In this document: piece by piece, positions 51,523-62,934 of the stretch | Layout: each line of letters opens with the position of its first letter | How positions within the stretch are numbered: the stretch's first letter is position 1 | Assembly (NCBI GenBank): GCA_963573315.1 | Contig: OY752145.1 | Span: 1,054,001-1,118,000 of the forward strand | Length of the DNA stretch: 64,000 nt | Direction of reading: 5' to 3' | Source: Entomortierella parvispora | Taxonomy: Eukaryota; Mortierellomycota; Mortierellomycetes; Mortierellales; Mortierellaceae | Program-made: the position numbers and the translations under genes | Notes under the pieces: model-generated | What the model saw: only the letters and a program-made list of their open reading frames with translations | Told to the model about the DNA's origin: nothing | The model's database searches: none

Positions 51523-53448
51523 TTTTCAGATATTTTCAGAGTTTTTCTTGTCCTACTCATACACATCCACTAAATATCACGTGACATTATTCACGTGACC
51601 TGATTCCATGGTAGGCCCTTAATGAAACACTGCATGGAAAGCGTAGAGGCTAGAAAGAGAGCGAGGTTGGAAGAAAGGAGTGCGTGTGAGCGTGCGGGAG
51701 AGAAAGGAGAGTGGTATCATTCCTGTCAGGGCCGCTGTAGTTGCACTGGTAAGAATTACACATACAACACTCAAAAGGTCTCAAAAAATAATTATGGTTT
51801 TGGTTGACCATTAGAAACTCTTGAGAGCTGACACGTTTTCTACCGATCTCCCAATTCGACGCGACGGCGGGCGCATGTGGGACGCAAAGGGATCTGTCGA
51901 ATCTCAGTGCACCTTGATTGTTATTCTCCCCTTATGTCTCCCATGACGCTTTGTTGTTGTCGCCGTCTTTGTTTGCTCTCCTATAAGATACGTCCATTGT
52001 GTGTGTATCTGTGTGTGAATATTTTCCGTCCTTAGCCCTCCCCCCAAAGCTGAAGCTAAAAGGCAAAACTGTCCAACATTCGACGCGTCTCGGAAAGTGG
52101 AAAGGTGATCTAGATACCAAAAGTTATTTTATCTTTGGGGACACACTCGAACCAATGAGCGTCTGCAATACGAGCATTCCTTTCGCCTGTGGGTGGCAAA
52201 TGTGTCCGTGCCATGTTTCTGGCCACCACAACACGAACGTGGCTCTGATCCAGGGGGGGTTGGGACGATCATTACTACGCCCAGACACAAGCACTTGTGG
52301 TCGTACGTTGCTGCTGTAGCTCGTTCTATTCACCCAAAAAAAAAAGCTTTTGAATCCAAGTGAACACAAACTGGTTGGACACCACCATCTCCCAATGTCT
52401 GCTTCGCTACAACACCACGCTCCTGTGCGGGAAAGGGTCTGAGTGGTCAGTCCACGTTCTTAATTAGGGACCATATGAAGTTAGAAACCATGAGTCCAAG
52501 GCATGTCGTCGTTTAATCTTTTGTGCTAAAGAAGACCGAGTGGCCATTTTGTGCCATATGACTATCATATGCCATGTTGCAGAGTCAAGTCCTGATCTTG
52601 ATCCTACTGTTCCGAAACAAAGGAACGAGAAAAATGGAGGGAAAGAAGGGGACACTTCTCAAGAACAAAAAAAAAAGGGCAAAAAGAAGTGCGTCTCGTC
52701 CCTGACCGAGGATTACCAAGTATATGAGGAAGGTGAGGTAGCGTCAACAACAACTTCGATTCAATCCAAAGAGTGGCAGGTATTTGAGAAAGAGAGGGAC
52801 AAAGGGCGAACGAGAGCCCACAGCGCACAGAGCGGACGCGATTCTTTCGTAAAAAGGGGATGAAAAATAAAAGAAAGCGCGCTTTTTTTCTCTTTCTTTT
52901 CCCCCTCTCCCTTCTCTTGTCCTGCTAACTTTCTGTGTCTTTTTTTTCTTCATCGCCTTCCCCTCCCCCCCCCCCCCCCCCCTCTCCTTGCGCCCTCCGA
53001 GCCCCTTCTTCGCAACTTCTCCTTTAACTTTGTAAAACCCCCTGCCGCCTGTTATCGGTCGTTGTTGATATCGGTCTCTTGACTCTCGATTCATTTCTTT
53101 CTTTTTTCTTTCCCATCCATCCTCCTCCACCACTATCCTTCGCCGTTCCTTTGTCACTTGAAACCACTCAGTATTTGCGAGCATCACCTTCGCATCTAAA
53201 GGCCGATCACCGTAGAAGATTACGAAACAGATGTATGATACTTGCAACTTTCTACACTGTAGCCTCACCCTGTAGTAGTTTCTATGATGGATGTTGACCT
53301 CAACATTCTCCTCCCTGTGATTAGAACCATTGTGTTTTGTAGTTTCTCTCGATAAGAGCTACAACAGCGGCACTAGCAGCAACAGTCCAAAGGAACCTCT
53401 ATTGCGTGGAAATCGTCCAAACCTACCATTTTCTTTATTTTCCAAACC
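51523..53448. other. 1.9-kb intergenic region upstream of betaine-lipid synthase
   Basis: No coding frame that I can support on either strand. It holds two CACGTGAC boxes near the tRNA, a purine-rich stretch at about 52620-52860 on the + strand, a run of 18 C (52965-52982), CT-rich DNA at 52985-53160 and A+T-poor patches. The last ~170 bp before the ATG form a plausible leader. Confidence 0.45.
51578..51599. promoter_or_regulatory. Pair of CACGTGAC E-boxes, 14 bp apart
   Basis: CACGTGAC occurs at 51578-51585 and again at 51592-51599 in the same orientation. CACGTG is the core recognised by bHLH factors such as Cbf1 and Pho4. The pair lies just upstream of the tRNA-Gly (minus strand) and far upstream of the betaine-lipid synthase gene; its target is unknown. 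Confidence 0.5.
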
Positions 53449-56400
53449 ATGCACAAACCTGCAGCATCCGGCTCGATGGTGGCATTGATGGTGGCCTCTA
53501 CGTCTGTTGCCTTGTATCTCTTAAATACGACGGAAAACTTCAAGAAAGCCCAAGAGATGATGGTGACCTCCCAATTGGCGTTCTTGGGAGCAGCGGCGGC
53601 CTTTGTCCTGCTCCTTATCGCGTCTTTTGATCAAGTCAAGACACCTCTCAAGTTCATTTACTCCTGTTTCCTCAAACCCCTCGGAAAGGATGGCGATGTT
53701 TCGACTCAGCAGGGCCGCTTGGAGGCTTTTTACAAGGACCAGGCGGAAAGTAAGTTACTACACGCATCTTTTTTTTTTTTTTTTTTGTTTGTTGTGAACA
53801 GTGACCGATAACATTTTTGTAAACGAGAGGGGGGGGGAAGAACAATTTTGAAGGAAAAGATATGATGTAGATTCAACTACGAAAGGGTGGCTGTATCGAG
53901 AGACCAATGGCGCTACTTGAGATGACACCCAAAAAGAGATCGCGACCCACAACAGGGAGATGAGTGAGATCAGAAATAAGGACGAACAATCAAGGACATC
54001 AAGGGTTTTGAAATCCCTGGGTTGCTTGTGATCTTTTGGTGATGACGGATGCTCCTTCTTGTCATGCTGTAAGCAGAAGTTTGGTTGGGGATAAAGGAGT
54101 GCTGGACCGGGGGTCTCGATCAGGAGAGAGATCAAGGACAACTTGGGCAATTGAGTCACTGCCACCGCAGAGTGCGACAAGGTGCAATTGCGTCTGGGAT
54201 GTATAACAGTGTCACCGTCGTCAGGGACTGGGTTGCTTAGAATAGGAGTCAGGGAGACAGGGCGACTGATTGGAGAAGCCGACTGTGCGCCTCGGGTGTG
54301 TTTATGGTCCAAGATGTTACGAGAATGATGATGTTGTTTGCAGCTGGTGTTTTTGTGCCTACTCCCCCTCAGTTCTTCTCACCCCTTCGAGTGGTCCCCC
54401 TTCCACCCCTGCAAACCAACACGGTGGATCTACTCTTCCCTACGCATACCCTCCCCTCTCTCTCAGACCATCCTCCGGGAGTTTCTGAAATTTTGATCAG
54501 TTTAATCTGGGAATATGCCTTACGTTTTCACTGTTACTCTTCGTCATTGTCAGTGGTTATCTTACTAACAGCTTTCTCTCTCCTTCACTATAGTCTTCGA
54601 TGAGACCCGTGGCGGTCTTTTGCGTGGTCGAAGCACCATGCTTGCTCTTGTTGCTGCTCAACTCAAGGACCGTCTCAAGAAGTCTGGATCTTCCAAGGCC
54701 CCGATCTGGGTCGACCTTGGTGGTGGTACCGGTAAGGACAAGCAACTGTGTACCTGCGAGCCATTCTTTGCCTCCACATCCCCGTTTGCTCTCAGAATGC
54801 CTCTCCACATCGACTCACACCCGTGGGATTTTTGTTTTCTCTGTGCTCAATTTTCAATCAACCTTAGGCTGGAACATTGAGCAAATGAACAAGCACTTCC
54901 CTATCAGCAAGTTTGAACGAGTCTACCTGGTCGATCTCTGTCCCTCCCTCTGCAAGGTTGCCCGGGAACGTTTCCAAAAGTTTGGCTGGACAAATGTTGT
55001 TGTCCTCTGCGAGGATGCTCTTGGATTGGACTATCCTGGTCTTATCGACCCTCTGGGCAAGATGGATGTGGTCACCATGTCCTACTCCTTGTCGATGATG
55101 GACAACTATTACGCAGTGGTAGACCACGTCCAAAAGCTGTTGAAGCCCAAGACCGGTATCCTCGGAGTTTCAGACTTTTACACGTCGACAAATGTCCACA
55201 AGGCTAGCGCGTACGGTGTGGAGGGCTACCACTGCAACTGGTTCACTCGCAACTTCTGGCAAATCTGGTTTTCGTTTGATCACGTCCACCTCCATGCGTC
55301 GCGCCGCGAGTATCTTGAGTACCGGTTCGATGTCAAGAAAGCGATCAATGGCCGGAACCAGTTTATTGTTCCGTTTATTGTGCAGATCCCCTACTATATC
55401 TGGATTGGTGAAATGAAAAAGGGCGCCGGTGCTCCAGAGACCGACACCCTCTCCAGATTGCGTTCCAAGGCCGGCTCGATTACCTCGTTGAACTCCATCA
55501 CACCCATGGACGAGACAGTAAGCCTTCAATTGCAGACGAGTGACTTGCGACCCCGTTCCATGTCCACGGATTCGAGTGCCAGCCAGGACAGTGTTGGTTC
55601 CTCCAGCACTCTGGTGGCCGCCGCGATTCCTTCCCAAAAGATTCCTGACCAGACGGCCGACAGTCGATTTGGCGTTAAGCAAAGTCAGTGGCGACTCTCT
55701 TATGATCCAACCCTGGAATGTCATACCCAGTTCCGATCCTATATCTATGCATTCACTTGGGAAGATCCTCGTATCGACCTCGAGGTTCTTGATCTCAAGA
55801 AGGACGACGTCATGTTTGTGATCACCTCTGCAGGCGACAATGCCCTCGAGTACGCCCTCAAGGGACAACCGGCCAGGATCCACTGCGTGGACATGAACCC
55901 TTGCCAGAATCATTTGCTCGAACTTAAGCTCGCCAGTATCAACAACTTGTCTCATTCCCAGTTTTGGCAAATGTTTGGCGAAGGTCGCCACTCGGATTTC
56001 CGTCGTCTCTTGGTTGATCAACTCTCTCCCTCTCTCTCCTCAGCCGCCATGCAGTTCTGGTACAAGAACAGGGACACTTTTGACCAAAGCTTTTATGAAA
56101 CTGGCTACTCTGGCCTCGCCCTGCGATTGTTCAAGTGGTTGGTCCGTATCAAGGGTCTCAAGAAGGTGGTGCAGGAAATTACCACGACCGACCAGATCTC
56201 TACACAGGAACATCTGTGGGAAAACGTGGTCAAGCCCTCGACACTGCCTGTGTGGTTGGTTAAATGGGTTCTCAGTCACCCTGCTTTCCTCTGGAACGCC
56301 CTTGGTGTGCCCATTAACCAAATGAAGTTGATTTTGGACGAGGGCAACGCGGTTCAGTACATCTACGACACATTGGACCCTATCATGAACCGTTCGCTAT

Positions 56401-56840
56401 TCAAGGATGACCAGTATTTTTACAACTTGGTTGTGAACCGCAAGTACACCCCCGAGTCCTGCCCTTCGTACCTGACCGAGGCCGGTTTTGCGTCTTTGAA
56501 GGAAAACAAGTCGACTGACTCTATGTTGTTGCACACAAAGTCGATCATCCAGGTATTGCGGTCGCTGAAAGATGGAGAGTTGACCAAGGCGGTGCTGATG
56601 GATCATATGGACTGGTTCGACCCCAAGGATGCAGACGAGGAGATCCGAGAAGTTGCTCGGGCAGTGCGTCCCGGTGGTATGGTTTTGTGGAGGAGTGCAG
56701 GTCGCAAGCCTTGGTACAACGCAATCTTTGAGAAGTATGGATTCGAGGTCGAGGCTGTGGATGTGCGCGTACCCGGCAGTGGTGTGTCAATTGACCGCGT
56801 GAACATGTACGCGTCCTGCTACAAGGCTATCAAGAAGTAA
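53449..56840 (+). CDS. BTA1: Betaine lipid (DGTS) synthase BTA1
   Basis: Bifunctional enzyme converting diacylglycerol and S-adenosylmethionine into the betaine lipid DGTS, which can replace phosphatidylcholine under phosphate shortage. Exons 53449-53749, 54594-54731 and 54868-56840 join in phase to 803 residues. The N-terminus has a hydrophobic segment (LGAAAAFVLLLIASF). A BtaB-like methyltransferase domain follows, with SAM motif I VDLGGGTGWN spanning intron 2 and motif VYLVDLCPSL. The C-terminal half (from about residue 390) is the BtaA-like DUF3419 aminocarboxypropyl-transferase domain, with FTWEDPRIDLEVL, VITSAGDNALEYAL and IHCVDMNPCQNHLLELKLA, ending with GGMVLWRSAGRKPWY. The methyltransferase-first order is the usual fungal one. 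A Ser-rich linker (about residues 330-375) joins the halves. Intron 1 is 844 nt. Confidence 0.95.
53750..54593 (+). other. Long BTA1 intron 1 (844 nt)
   Basis: Donor GTAAGT and acceptor CACTATAG are good and the flanking exons join without gap in the BTA1 family pattern. The intron contains a T18 run (53769-53786), a G9 run at about 53830 and CT-rich DNA near the acceptor. No snoRNA boxes or coding frame could be supported. Confidence 0.65.
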
Positions 56841-57605
56841 CGGTTGCCTTGTAGTGTCATGAAGAAATGTGTTCAAAAACAAAAAGTAGCTGTTCATTTT
56901 CTTTCTTCCTTCTTCATCCTGAAGGACTCTCAGTCTCTCACTCTCGCTGTAGCTCCCACCTTTATATCTTTTTTGCAGTCCATTTCATTCTTCTGTCCTC
57001 TTCTTTCATTCTGCTGTACGAAAATGTAATACCCCCCCCCCCCCCCCACAACCAACCAACCCTTCAAATAAAATCCACAAGGGTTCTGATGTAACGCTGT
57101 GGTCGAGATTAGGGTGTCAGATACACCTGCCTTGCTTCAGGGAATAATGGCACTGCTCTCACAAGCAGGGCTCCACGTAGGAACATCCTCAAACCGAGGA
57201 CAAATGAAAGCGGAAAGCAGGGGTGGGTTGGACAAGGTTGGAGAGTGCAGTCAGTACCTTTTGCTGTTGTTTGCGATGGGGGGTGATTTGCTCATTGTTG
57301 TTGCAACAGTTGCACAGTTGCATCACACTGCCGTGCCTTGTTGGTCGGTCGACCAGCCTCGCCTTTGGTGAAGCGTTTATTTATTCTTTTCTCCTTCTTT
57401 CTTCCTCTCTTTCCTTTCCTTCCTTCCTTCCCTCCTTCCTTGTCACTCCCTCCTCTCTTCACTTTCCAGCGTCTCCTACCCCTGCTGCTGACAAAGACGG
57501 AAAGAAGCAAACCTAGCAGACTGATAGACAGGAAGCAAGGGTCCGACTGACACTGCAGCAGAATTTTCATTCGGCCTGCGCACTGCTCCAACACCACATC
57601 CAACC
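56841..57605. other. Intergenic region with poly(C) and CT-rich tracts
   Basis: About 765 bp: BTA1 3' region, a run of 16 C (57032-57047), then a long CT-rich stretch (57375-57475) that looks like promoter/leader of the RING gene. No gene seen. Confidence 0.45.
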
Positions 57606-58775
57606 ATGTATTCTCCTCCCTCACCAACGACGGCTTTGACGACTTCAACGCGCCAACGGTCTCTCGTCGCTCCCTCTTCTCCACCTTCCTCTTCTTCCCC
57701 CTCACCTCCACCTTCCCTTGACACTTCTCCTCCTTCTGGCCCCGCTTTTGGCCCTCCTCCCCGGCTGCGATCCTTACCTTCGTCACACGCCCCCTGGGCC
57801 CGTCTTTCTTATCCCCCATACCATCCCTCTTCGAATTCACCTTACCCCATTGTCTCGACATACATGCCCTCGGCTGAATTGTCCCACTCCTCATTCCACA
57901 CGACCCATTCTCCAGCTGCGGAGGGCACATTCACCAACGGACCTCTGGACCATTCCGGGTCGCATTCTGTGCTAGCTGCGGACACCCTCTTGTTAACAGA
58001 CGAAACACTGGCCTCGTATCCACCACTGGATCTTCCTCCTTCGCCCACCGCAGCAGCAGCAGCAGCGACCGCCGACATGTCTTCTACACGATCACTTTTT
58101 TCAGGATCCAATGCTACCACAACACATGATATCGAAGGTGGCTCCATTCCTAACCACCTCGGAGAACAACACCAGAACCAGGAAAGGGGTGAAGACGGGA
58201 TTGACACTACTGCTGCTGGTGGTGTTGATTCCCGCCCTCGATCAGTCGTGGACTTTGCACTCGACTCTGCTTCGATGCATGCCGGAGGAAGACAGGTCCG
58301 ACGCAACATGATGGCTCGCTTGTCTGAACGCTGGACGGCGGTGTCTAGACGATCGCGCGTCATCCTCGTCTGGAGTTCAATCATGACGCTCCTCAAGGTA
58401 CATGTAACAAAGGGCAACTACAGTACGCAGACAGAGTGGGAGAGATAGAGTGGGAGAGAGTGTCTATTTTAGCACCCAGACCCTTTTGAGCCCAGCCAAC
58501 AACAGGGGCAAAGCGTCAATTGTAATCTGGGTGCCCTGTTCTCTGGCGAGTTCCGACGGGCAGAAAGGCAGGGATGGTGCACCAACACGTAACCGCAACT
58601 TTGCTCCGACAACAGCACGTAACCACAGTTGCGATAACAAGAGCTTGCGGGTTGCTGACACCGTACAGTGGAAACAGAGCTCTGAAGTCTGGACAAAGCA
58701 GAGGCGACGGACGTGGAAACGAGCATGGGGAGAGCACCGCCAGATCTTTATCTGTTTGTTACCCAGTCGGTCATT

Positions 58776-58807
<32 letters not shown>

Positions 58808-60178
58808 CAGTCAGTCAGCCAGCCAGTCAGTCAGTCAGTCAGTTATGCCAGTTAGTCAGTCAGTCAGTCAGTCAGTCAGTCAGTCAACAAACAGCAAGAC
58901 ACTTTGTACCGGGTGGTGCTCGACTTGTTGCAGTGGATGATTGTCCCGGAGCAGATGACCCTCCCACCCCCCCCTCTCTCTCTCCTTCTCGGGAGACGGA
59001 CATTTATTTTTTTCCAAATACCCTTTTGGTGGCAAAATCCGAGTCTCTTTTCTAACCTCCGTCTTCTCATTCTCGACTCCGCATCCTTTTAGCTCATAGC
59101 GACGGTCATCGTCCTCATTGTCGACAGGGACTCGCCCTCCAGCTGTCTCTACCTAAAAGTCCTGATCATCCTCTATGCTGCCCGCGCCATCATCAAAACA
59201 CCTTTCACCATCTACGCGCATCTGCACCCACGTGTCCAGGGTGCACCTCTTACCTCACGCGATTTATTCCTTGATCGACAGAACACGCTCATGGAGATTG
59301 CAGGAACCTGTCTTTTCTTCTTGTGCAACTACTTCCTGTTTACACTGCATGACTGTCGGACTCAAGCGCCCGGGATCTTCTACTTGACTCTCGTCTATGT
59401 AGTCTTGGGCTACATTCAGATCATGATCCCTATCCTTCTCTGTTTGGCCGTGATCCTTTGCCTGCCTCTGGTCTTGTGGGCTATGCGATTTATGGGCGTT
59501 GGACCAGTCTCGGGATTGAAGGCGGCAACCGAAGAAATGATTGCAGCCATTCCTATCGTGAAATACCGAAAGCCTGTAGTGGCGACACAGGGCAACCCAG
59601 ACGACGAGGGAACTGGCGATGCGGGATCTGTAATTCATATGTCCGATCGCTCTGACGGCTCTACTGCGCCAATGACCAGCGCGAGTCCCCCATTTGAGGC
59701 TACATCTATCACAATGCCCAGTACACAGCCTGTCAGCCAGTCCCTCTCTTCGCCGAGGCGGTCAAAATTCAACCTGATGAACCGGTTTAGAAGAGGCAAA
59801 AAGGGCTCGCTTACAGGACAAACGGCCGCCTCTGGAGGAACCGTCAATAATGCACCTGTCGAATACCTTACCCTGGAAGACGAGCAGGATGCAGTGTGTG
59901 CAATCTGTTTGTGCGATTACGAGGATGAAGAAGAGCTGCGAAAGATGCATTGTAACCACTACTTCCACAAGGACTGCGTCGATGAATGGTTGCGGATACA
60001 TCGCAACTGTCCTCTTTGCAAGCGAGATATTGATGATCCAACTGGCACCACTATTGCTGCCACTTCCGAGTCGGTTGCTCTCCCAGCAGCGCCTCCTATC
60101 GCTGCAAGAGCATCTCAAAATCAACCTGCCACCATCTCTCCCCCCTCTTCATCTTCGCGACGAGCCGCACGGCCATAA
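57606..60178 (+). CDS. Multi-pass membrane RING-H2 E3 ubiquitin ligase
   Basis: Exons 57606-58397 and 59093-60178 join in phase 0 to 625 residues. The first ~235 residues are Ser/Pro-rich and probably disordered and cytosolic. Four to five membrane segments follow: VILVWSSIMTLLK continuing over the intron into LIATVIVLIVD; YLKVLIILYAARAII; IAGTCLFFLCNYFLFTL; and the long IFYLTLVYVVLGYIQ..ILLCLAVILCLPLVLW. A Ser/Thr-rich linker leads to a RING-H2 finger at residues 533-573 (CAICLCDYEDEEELRKMHC, HYFHKDCVDEW, NCPLC). The architecture fits organelle-membrane E3 ligases, but the exact orthologue is unclear. The 695-nt intron carries a CAGC/CAGT repeat. It converges on UNC45, with 68 bp between stops. 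Confidence 0.88.
58776..58886. repeat. (CAGC/CAGT)n microsatellite in RING-gene intron
   Basis: About 110 bp of tetramers. CAGC units dominate at the left and CAGT at the right, with one interruption (TTATGCCAGTTAG) near 58842-58854. Located inside the 695-nt intron. Confidence 0.93.
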
Positions 60179-60246
60179 TTCGCAATTGTAGATAGCCGAT
60201 TAAATAATACCCTGCAGAACCTTACAAAATACATAATTTGACACAT

Positions 60247-62652
60247 TTATGAAGAAAGCTTGATGCCCTGCTCTGACATGGCTTTGAGGGCCTCCATGGC
60301 ACAGTGTCGGACAGCATCACTCTCACTAGTCTTGATCAGGTTGGCTAATTGCATGATACCACCTTGAGCCGCAATCTTTTCGCTCATCTCTTTGCCTCCG
60401 ATCGTGACCAGGTTTTTGACACACTCTGCTCCTCGGTGGCGAAGCTCGTCCATGCGACCGACCGCCGTAGCATGGTCAACAACGGCAGCGGAGGCAGACT
60501 CTTGATCCGACATGACGTCCTCAATCGCCCTGGCCTCGACTTCTGCCGGATCGTCCTTCTTGTCGTTATGGACACCCAAGGTAATGAAGGATGTCAAAAT
60601 CTCCAATCCACGTCCCTCGGCCAGGATCATCTTGCAGACATCTGGGCTAGTCGACAAAACCGCCAAAGCACCCGAGGCTGCCCTTCGCGTCATGAAATCA
60701 TCCGTGTCGCAGAGGGCAAGCATCAGATGAATCTTGTTCTTGCTCTTCTTGGGATCACTGTACAGCTCAAAGACAGGTTCGAAAAAAATCATGTTGCAAA
60801 GTGCCTCCGTGGCCGCACGTCGGACCAAATTGTGTTCTGAAAACTGCAAGTTTTCCATCTTTTCGATTCCTCCGTCTTGAACAATCAGGCCCAAGACTTG
60901 AACATCTCCCATGGATCCCAAGTTGGTCAAGGCCATCAAACTCTCGAATTGACAGAGTTGATCTGTGCTTTCCAATAACCAGATCAGAGGCTTGACGAGC
61001 TCTGGTATCCGTTGGTTCTTGAACGTCAGTCGAGGGTCGAGCGTGATGGATAACTTGGCCAACGCTTGAGTCGCCGCCGTCTTTGTGCCTTCTGACGATG
61101 AGGATTGCTGTGTCGGTTGTTGCAACGCCATGGGCATCAGGATTCGAACGACACCCTGTTGGACCAAAAGGCCTCTCGTCTCTGCTGGTGTGATAATATT
61201 CCTGAGGACTTGAGCCAGACTCTGTCGAATGTTCTCAGAGGCCTGAGCGCCTATCGCATGTAACGCAGGCATGACCCCCAACTTGACCAATGTGATGCAT
61301 CGTTGAATAACCACCGCTTCGTCATCCAGAGGGTCGTCCTGGTCTTGATTTGAAAGTCTTCCAGATTCGCTTTTGGGCATCGCACCCGCCATCTTTTTCA
61401 GCTTCAACATTTGTTCTTGCTCGGGACTGAGTCGTTTCCTGAAAGCCGTAAGGTTGTTGAAGATGATGATCAAACCGTACTTCAGCGGGTTGCTCTTTGT
61501 CTCTTCAGCAAGATGGAATAGAGAGAGGAGCAGGGCCCGATCCGAGATGATGAGGTGTTTCACTGGAGGTTGAATACTGGCATAGGCCAACCCTTCCACC
61601 GCGTTCAATTGAATGGCGCTGTTGCTATCATTCTTATCGTCCTTCAAGAGCCCCGAAAAGAGTTTGGCCAGTTGCGCCTCCTCTGCTGCCGCGGTCGCGG
61701 TTGTTCCCTTTGTGGACGAAGCCTTGTTGGATCCAGCGCCTCCAGCTGCCGCGCCATCCAGTCCATTCATGCCCACAGAAGGATCCTTGCGAGATTCCGC
61801 CAACGAGATCTTTGTCAAGGCCACGGCTGCTGCGCCCTTCAAATGTTGGTTCTTGGTCGCACCCTTCAGCACGATTGATTTCAAGAATTCGGAGCAATGC
61901 AATCCAATAGCGGTCCGCGTCTTTGCATCTGCGCAGGCCATCGATAAGGTCTCTGTCAGGGAAATTTGCATGTCCTCGGGTTCCAATTCAATACAATCCA
62001 TCAATTCGACCAACAGTCCCTCCTTGTTCAGGATCCCAGCTCCAATCGTCATGTCTGCCTGCACAATCAGTCCCAAGGCTCCGAATCCGGCCGATCGAGT
62101 CTTGATCTTGTCAGATCCAATGTCGGTCAGAACAATCTCGATACTTTTGTCCCGAACAGCATCTTTGTTGGGGGCCATCTCAAAGGTTTTTGAGAGCAAG
62201 ATCGCGACCATTGGCTTTATATCCGTGACAGCGCGTGTTGTCGTTGCTGCTGATGTCGCATTCATCTCTGAGATGGTGTTGCTGGGTAATCGGAGGATGA
62301 TGGGGTAGATTCGGTGAGAAAGCAAGGCCTCTGCAAACGGGCTGTCGTTCATGACCATCCGCAAGAGTCCCTTCAAGATCGCGCCCTTGACCAGGAGAAG
62401 ATCGGCAGCCTTCTTGCCGTCTTCATCTTCTGATGAGCTATTGCTTTCAAGTCGTGTGGCGCTGTGATCCAAAAAGAGATGCTGCCGGGTCCGAGCCAGG
62501 TCCTTATCCGTGTCTGTGGTGGCTTTCGCAAGGGATGTGATGAGGGCCGACGAGAGTTCGTTAATCTGCGCCGGTAGGATATCTGACGAGACCTCCAGGA
62601 CCTTAAGGAGGTCTGCGATTGGCGTCGGTTCGTCTTTCGCAGATGTTGACAT
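60247..62652 (-). CDS. UNC45: UNC-45/She4-type myosin chaperone (UCS domain)
   Basis: Chaperone that folds and stabilises myosin motor domains with Hsp90; fungal members are She4 and Rng3. A single exon of 801 residues, consistent with the TPR-less fungal form. The whole length reads as ARM/HEAT repeats, e.g. GALGLIVQADMTIGAGILNK and LTETLSMACADAKTRTAIGLH, then AVEGLAYASIQPPVKHLIIS, and the C-terminal UCS domain with LVRRAATEALCNMIFFEPVFELY, TRRAASGALAVLSTSPDV and RGAECVKNLVTIGG. The start at 62652 (MSTSAKDE) is preferred. An in-frame ATG at 62775 would add 41 residues of Cys/Arg-rich, leader-like sequence. A CACGTGAT box lies at about 62775. The enclosed Ala/Gly/Ser-rich loop (about residues 295-320) is variable. 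Confidence 0.92.
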   Translation of the reverse strand: MSTSAKDEPTPIADLLKVLEVSSDILPAQINELSSALITSLAKATTDTDKDLARTRQHLFLDHSATRLESNSSSEDEDGKKAADLLLVKGAILKGLLRMVMNDSPFAEALLSHRIYPIILRLPSNTISEMNATSAATTTRAVTDIKPMVAILLSKTFEMAPNKDAVRDKSIEIVLTDIGSDKIKTRSAGFGALGLIVQADMTIGAGILNKEGLLVELMDCIELEPEDMQISLTETLSMACADAKTRTAIGLHCSEFLKSIVLKGATKNQHLKGAAAVALTKISLAESRKDPSVGMNGLDGAAAGGAGSNKASSTKGTTATAAAEEAQLAKLFSGLLKDDKNDSNSAIQLNAVEGLAYASIQPPVKHLIISDRALLLSLFHLAEETKSNPLKYGLIIIFNNLTAFRKRLSPEQEQMLKLKKMAGAMPKSESGRLSNQDQDDPLDDEAVVIQRCITLVKLGVMPALHAIGAQASENIRQSLAQVLRNIITPAETRGLLVQQGVVRILMPMALQQPTQQSSSSEGTKTAATQALAKLSITLDPRLTFKNQRIPELVKPLIWLLESTDQLCQFESLMALTNLGSMGDVQVLGLIVQDGGIEKMENLQFSEHNLVRRAATEALCNMIFFEPVFELYSDPKKSKNKIHLMLALCDTDDFMTRRAASGALAVLSTSPDVCKMILAEGRGLEILTSFITLGVHNDKKDDPAEVEARAIEDVMSDQESASAAVVDHATAVGRMDELRHRGAECVKNLVTIGGKEMSEKIAAQGGIMQLANLIKTSESDAVRHCAMEALKAMSEQGIKLSS

Positions 62653-62934
62653 GGATGGTTCTTTGTTCTCGCGTTGTATGTGATCTGACAAGATGCCAGT
62701 TCTGCATGCACGATGCATCATTGGGGGAGGCGCACAGGGCACCGAGGGGAAGCATCTGCGATATTTAACATACAAGCACGTGATTTAGGGTACGCGATGG
62801 CAGAAACTATGCGAGTTTATTGGCAGAGCCACCTCGGTAGTTCTTGAGAATAGCAACGACAAAGGACTAATGCTGGGAATATGTGAGAGGCGCAAAATAA
62901 CACGAGTGCCATGTGTGTAAAAAGCTCGGATATT

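Noticed and set aside
53750-54593. Nested snoRNA in the long BTA1 intron
   Set aside because: No paired C (RTGATGA) and D (CTGA) boxes with terminal stem, and no H/ACA layout, could be found by eye.
58776-58886. Regular short repeats considered as a CRISPR-like array
   Set aside because: Units are 4 bp with no unique spacers, inside an intron of a eukaryotic gene: an ordinary microsatellite.
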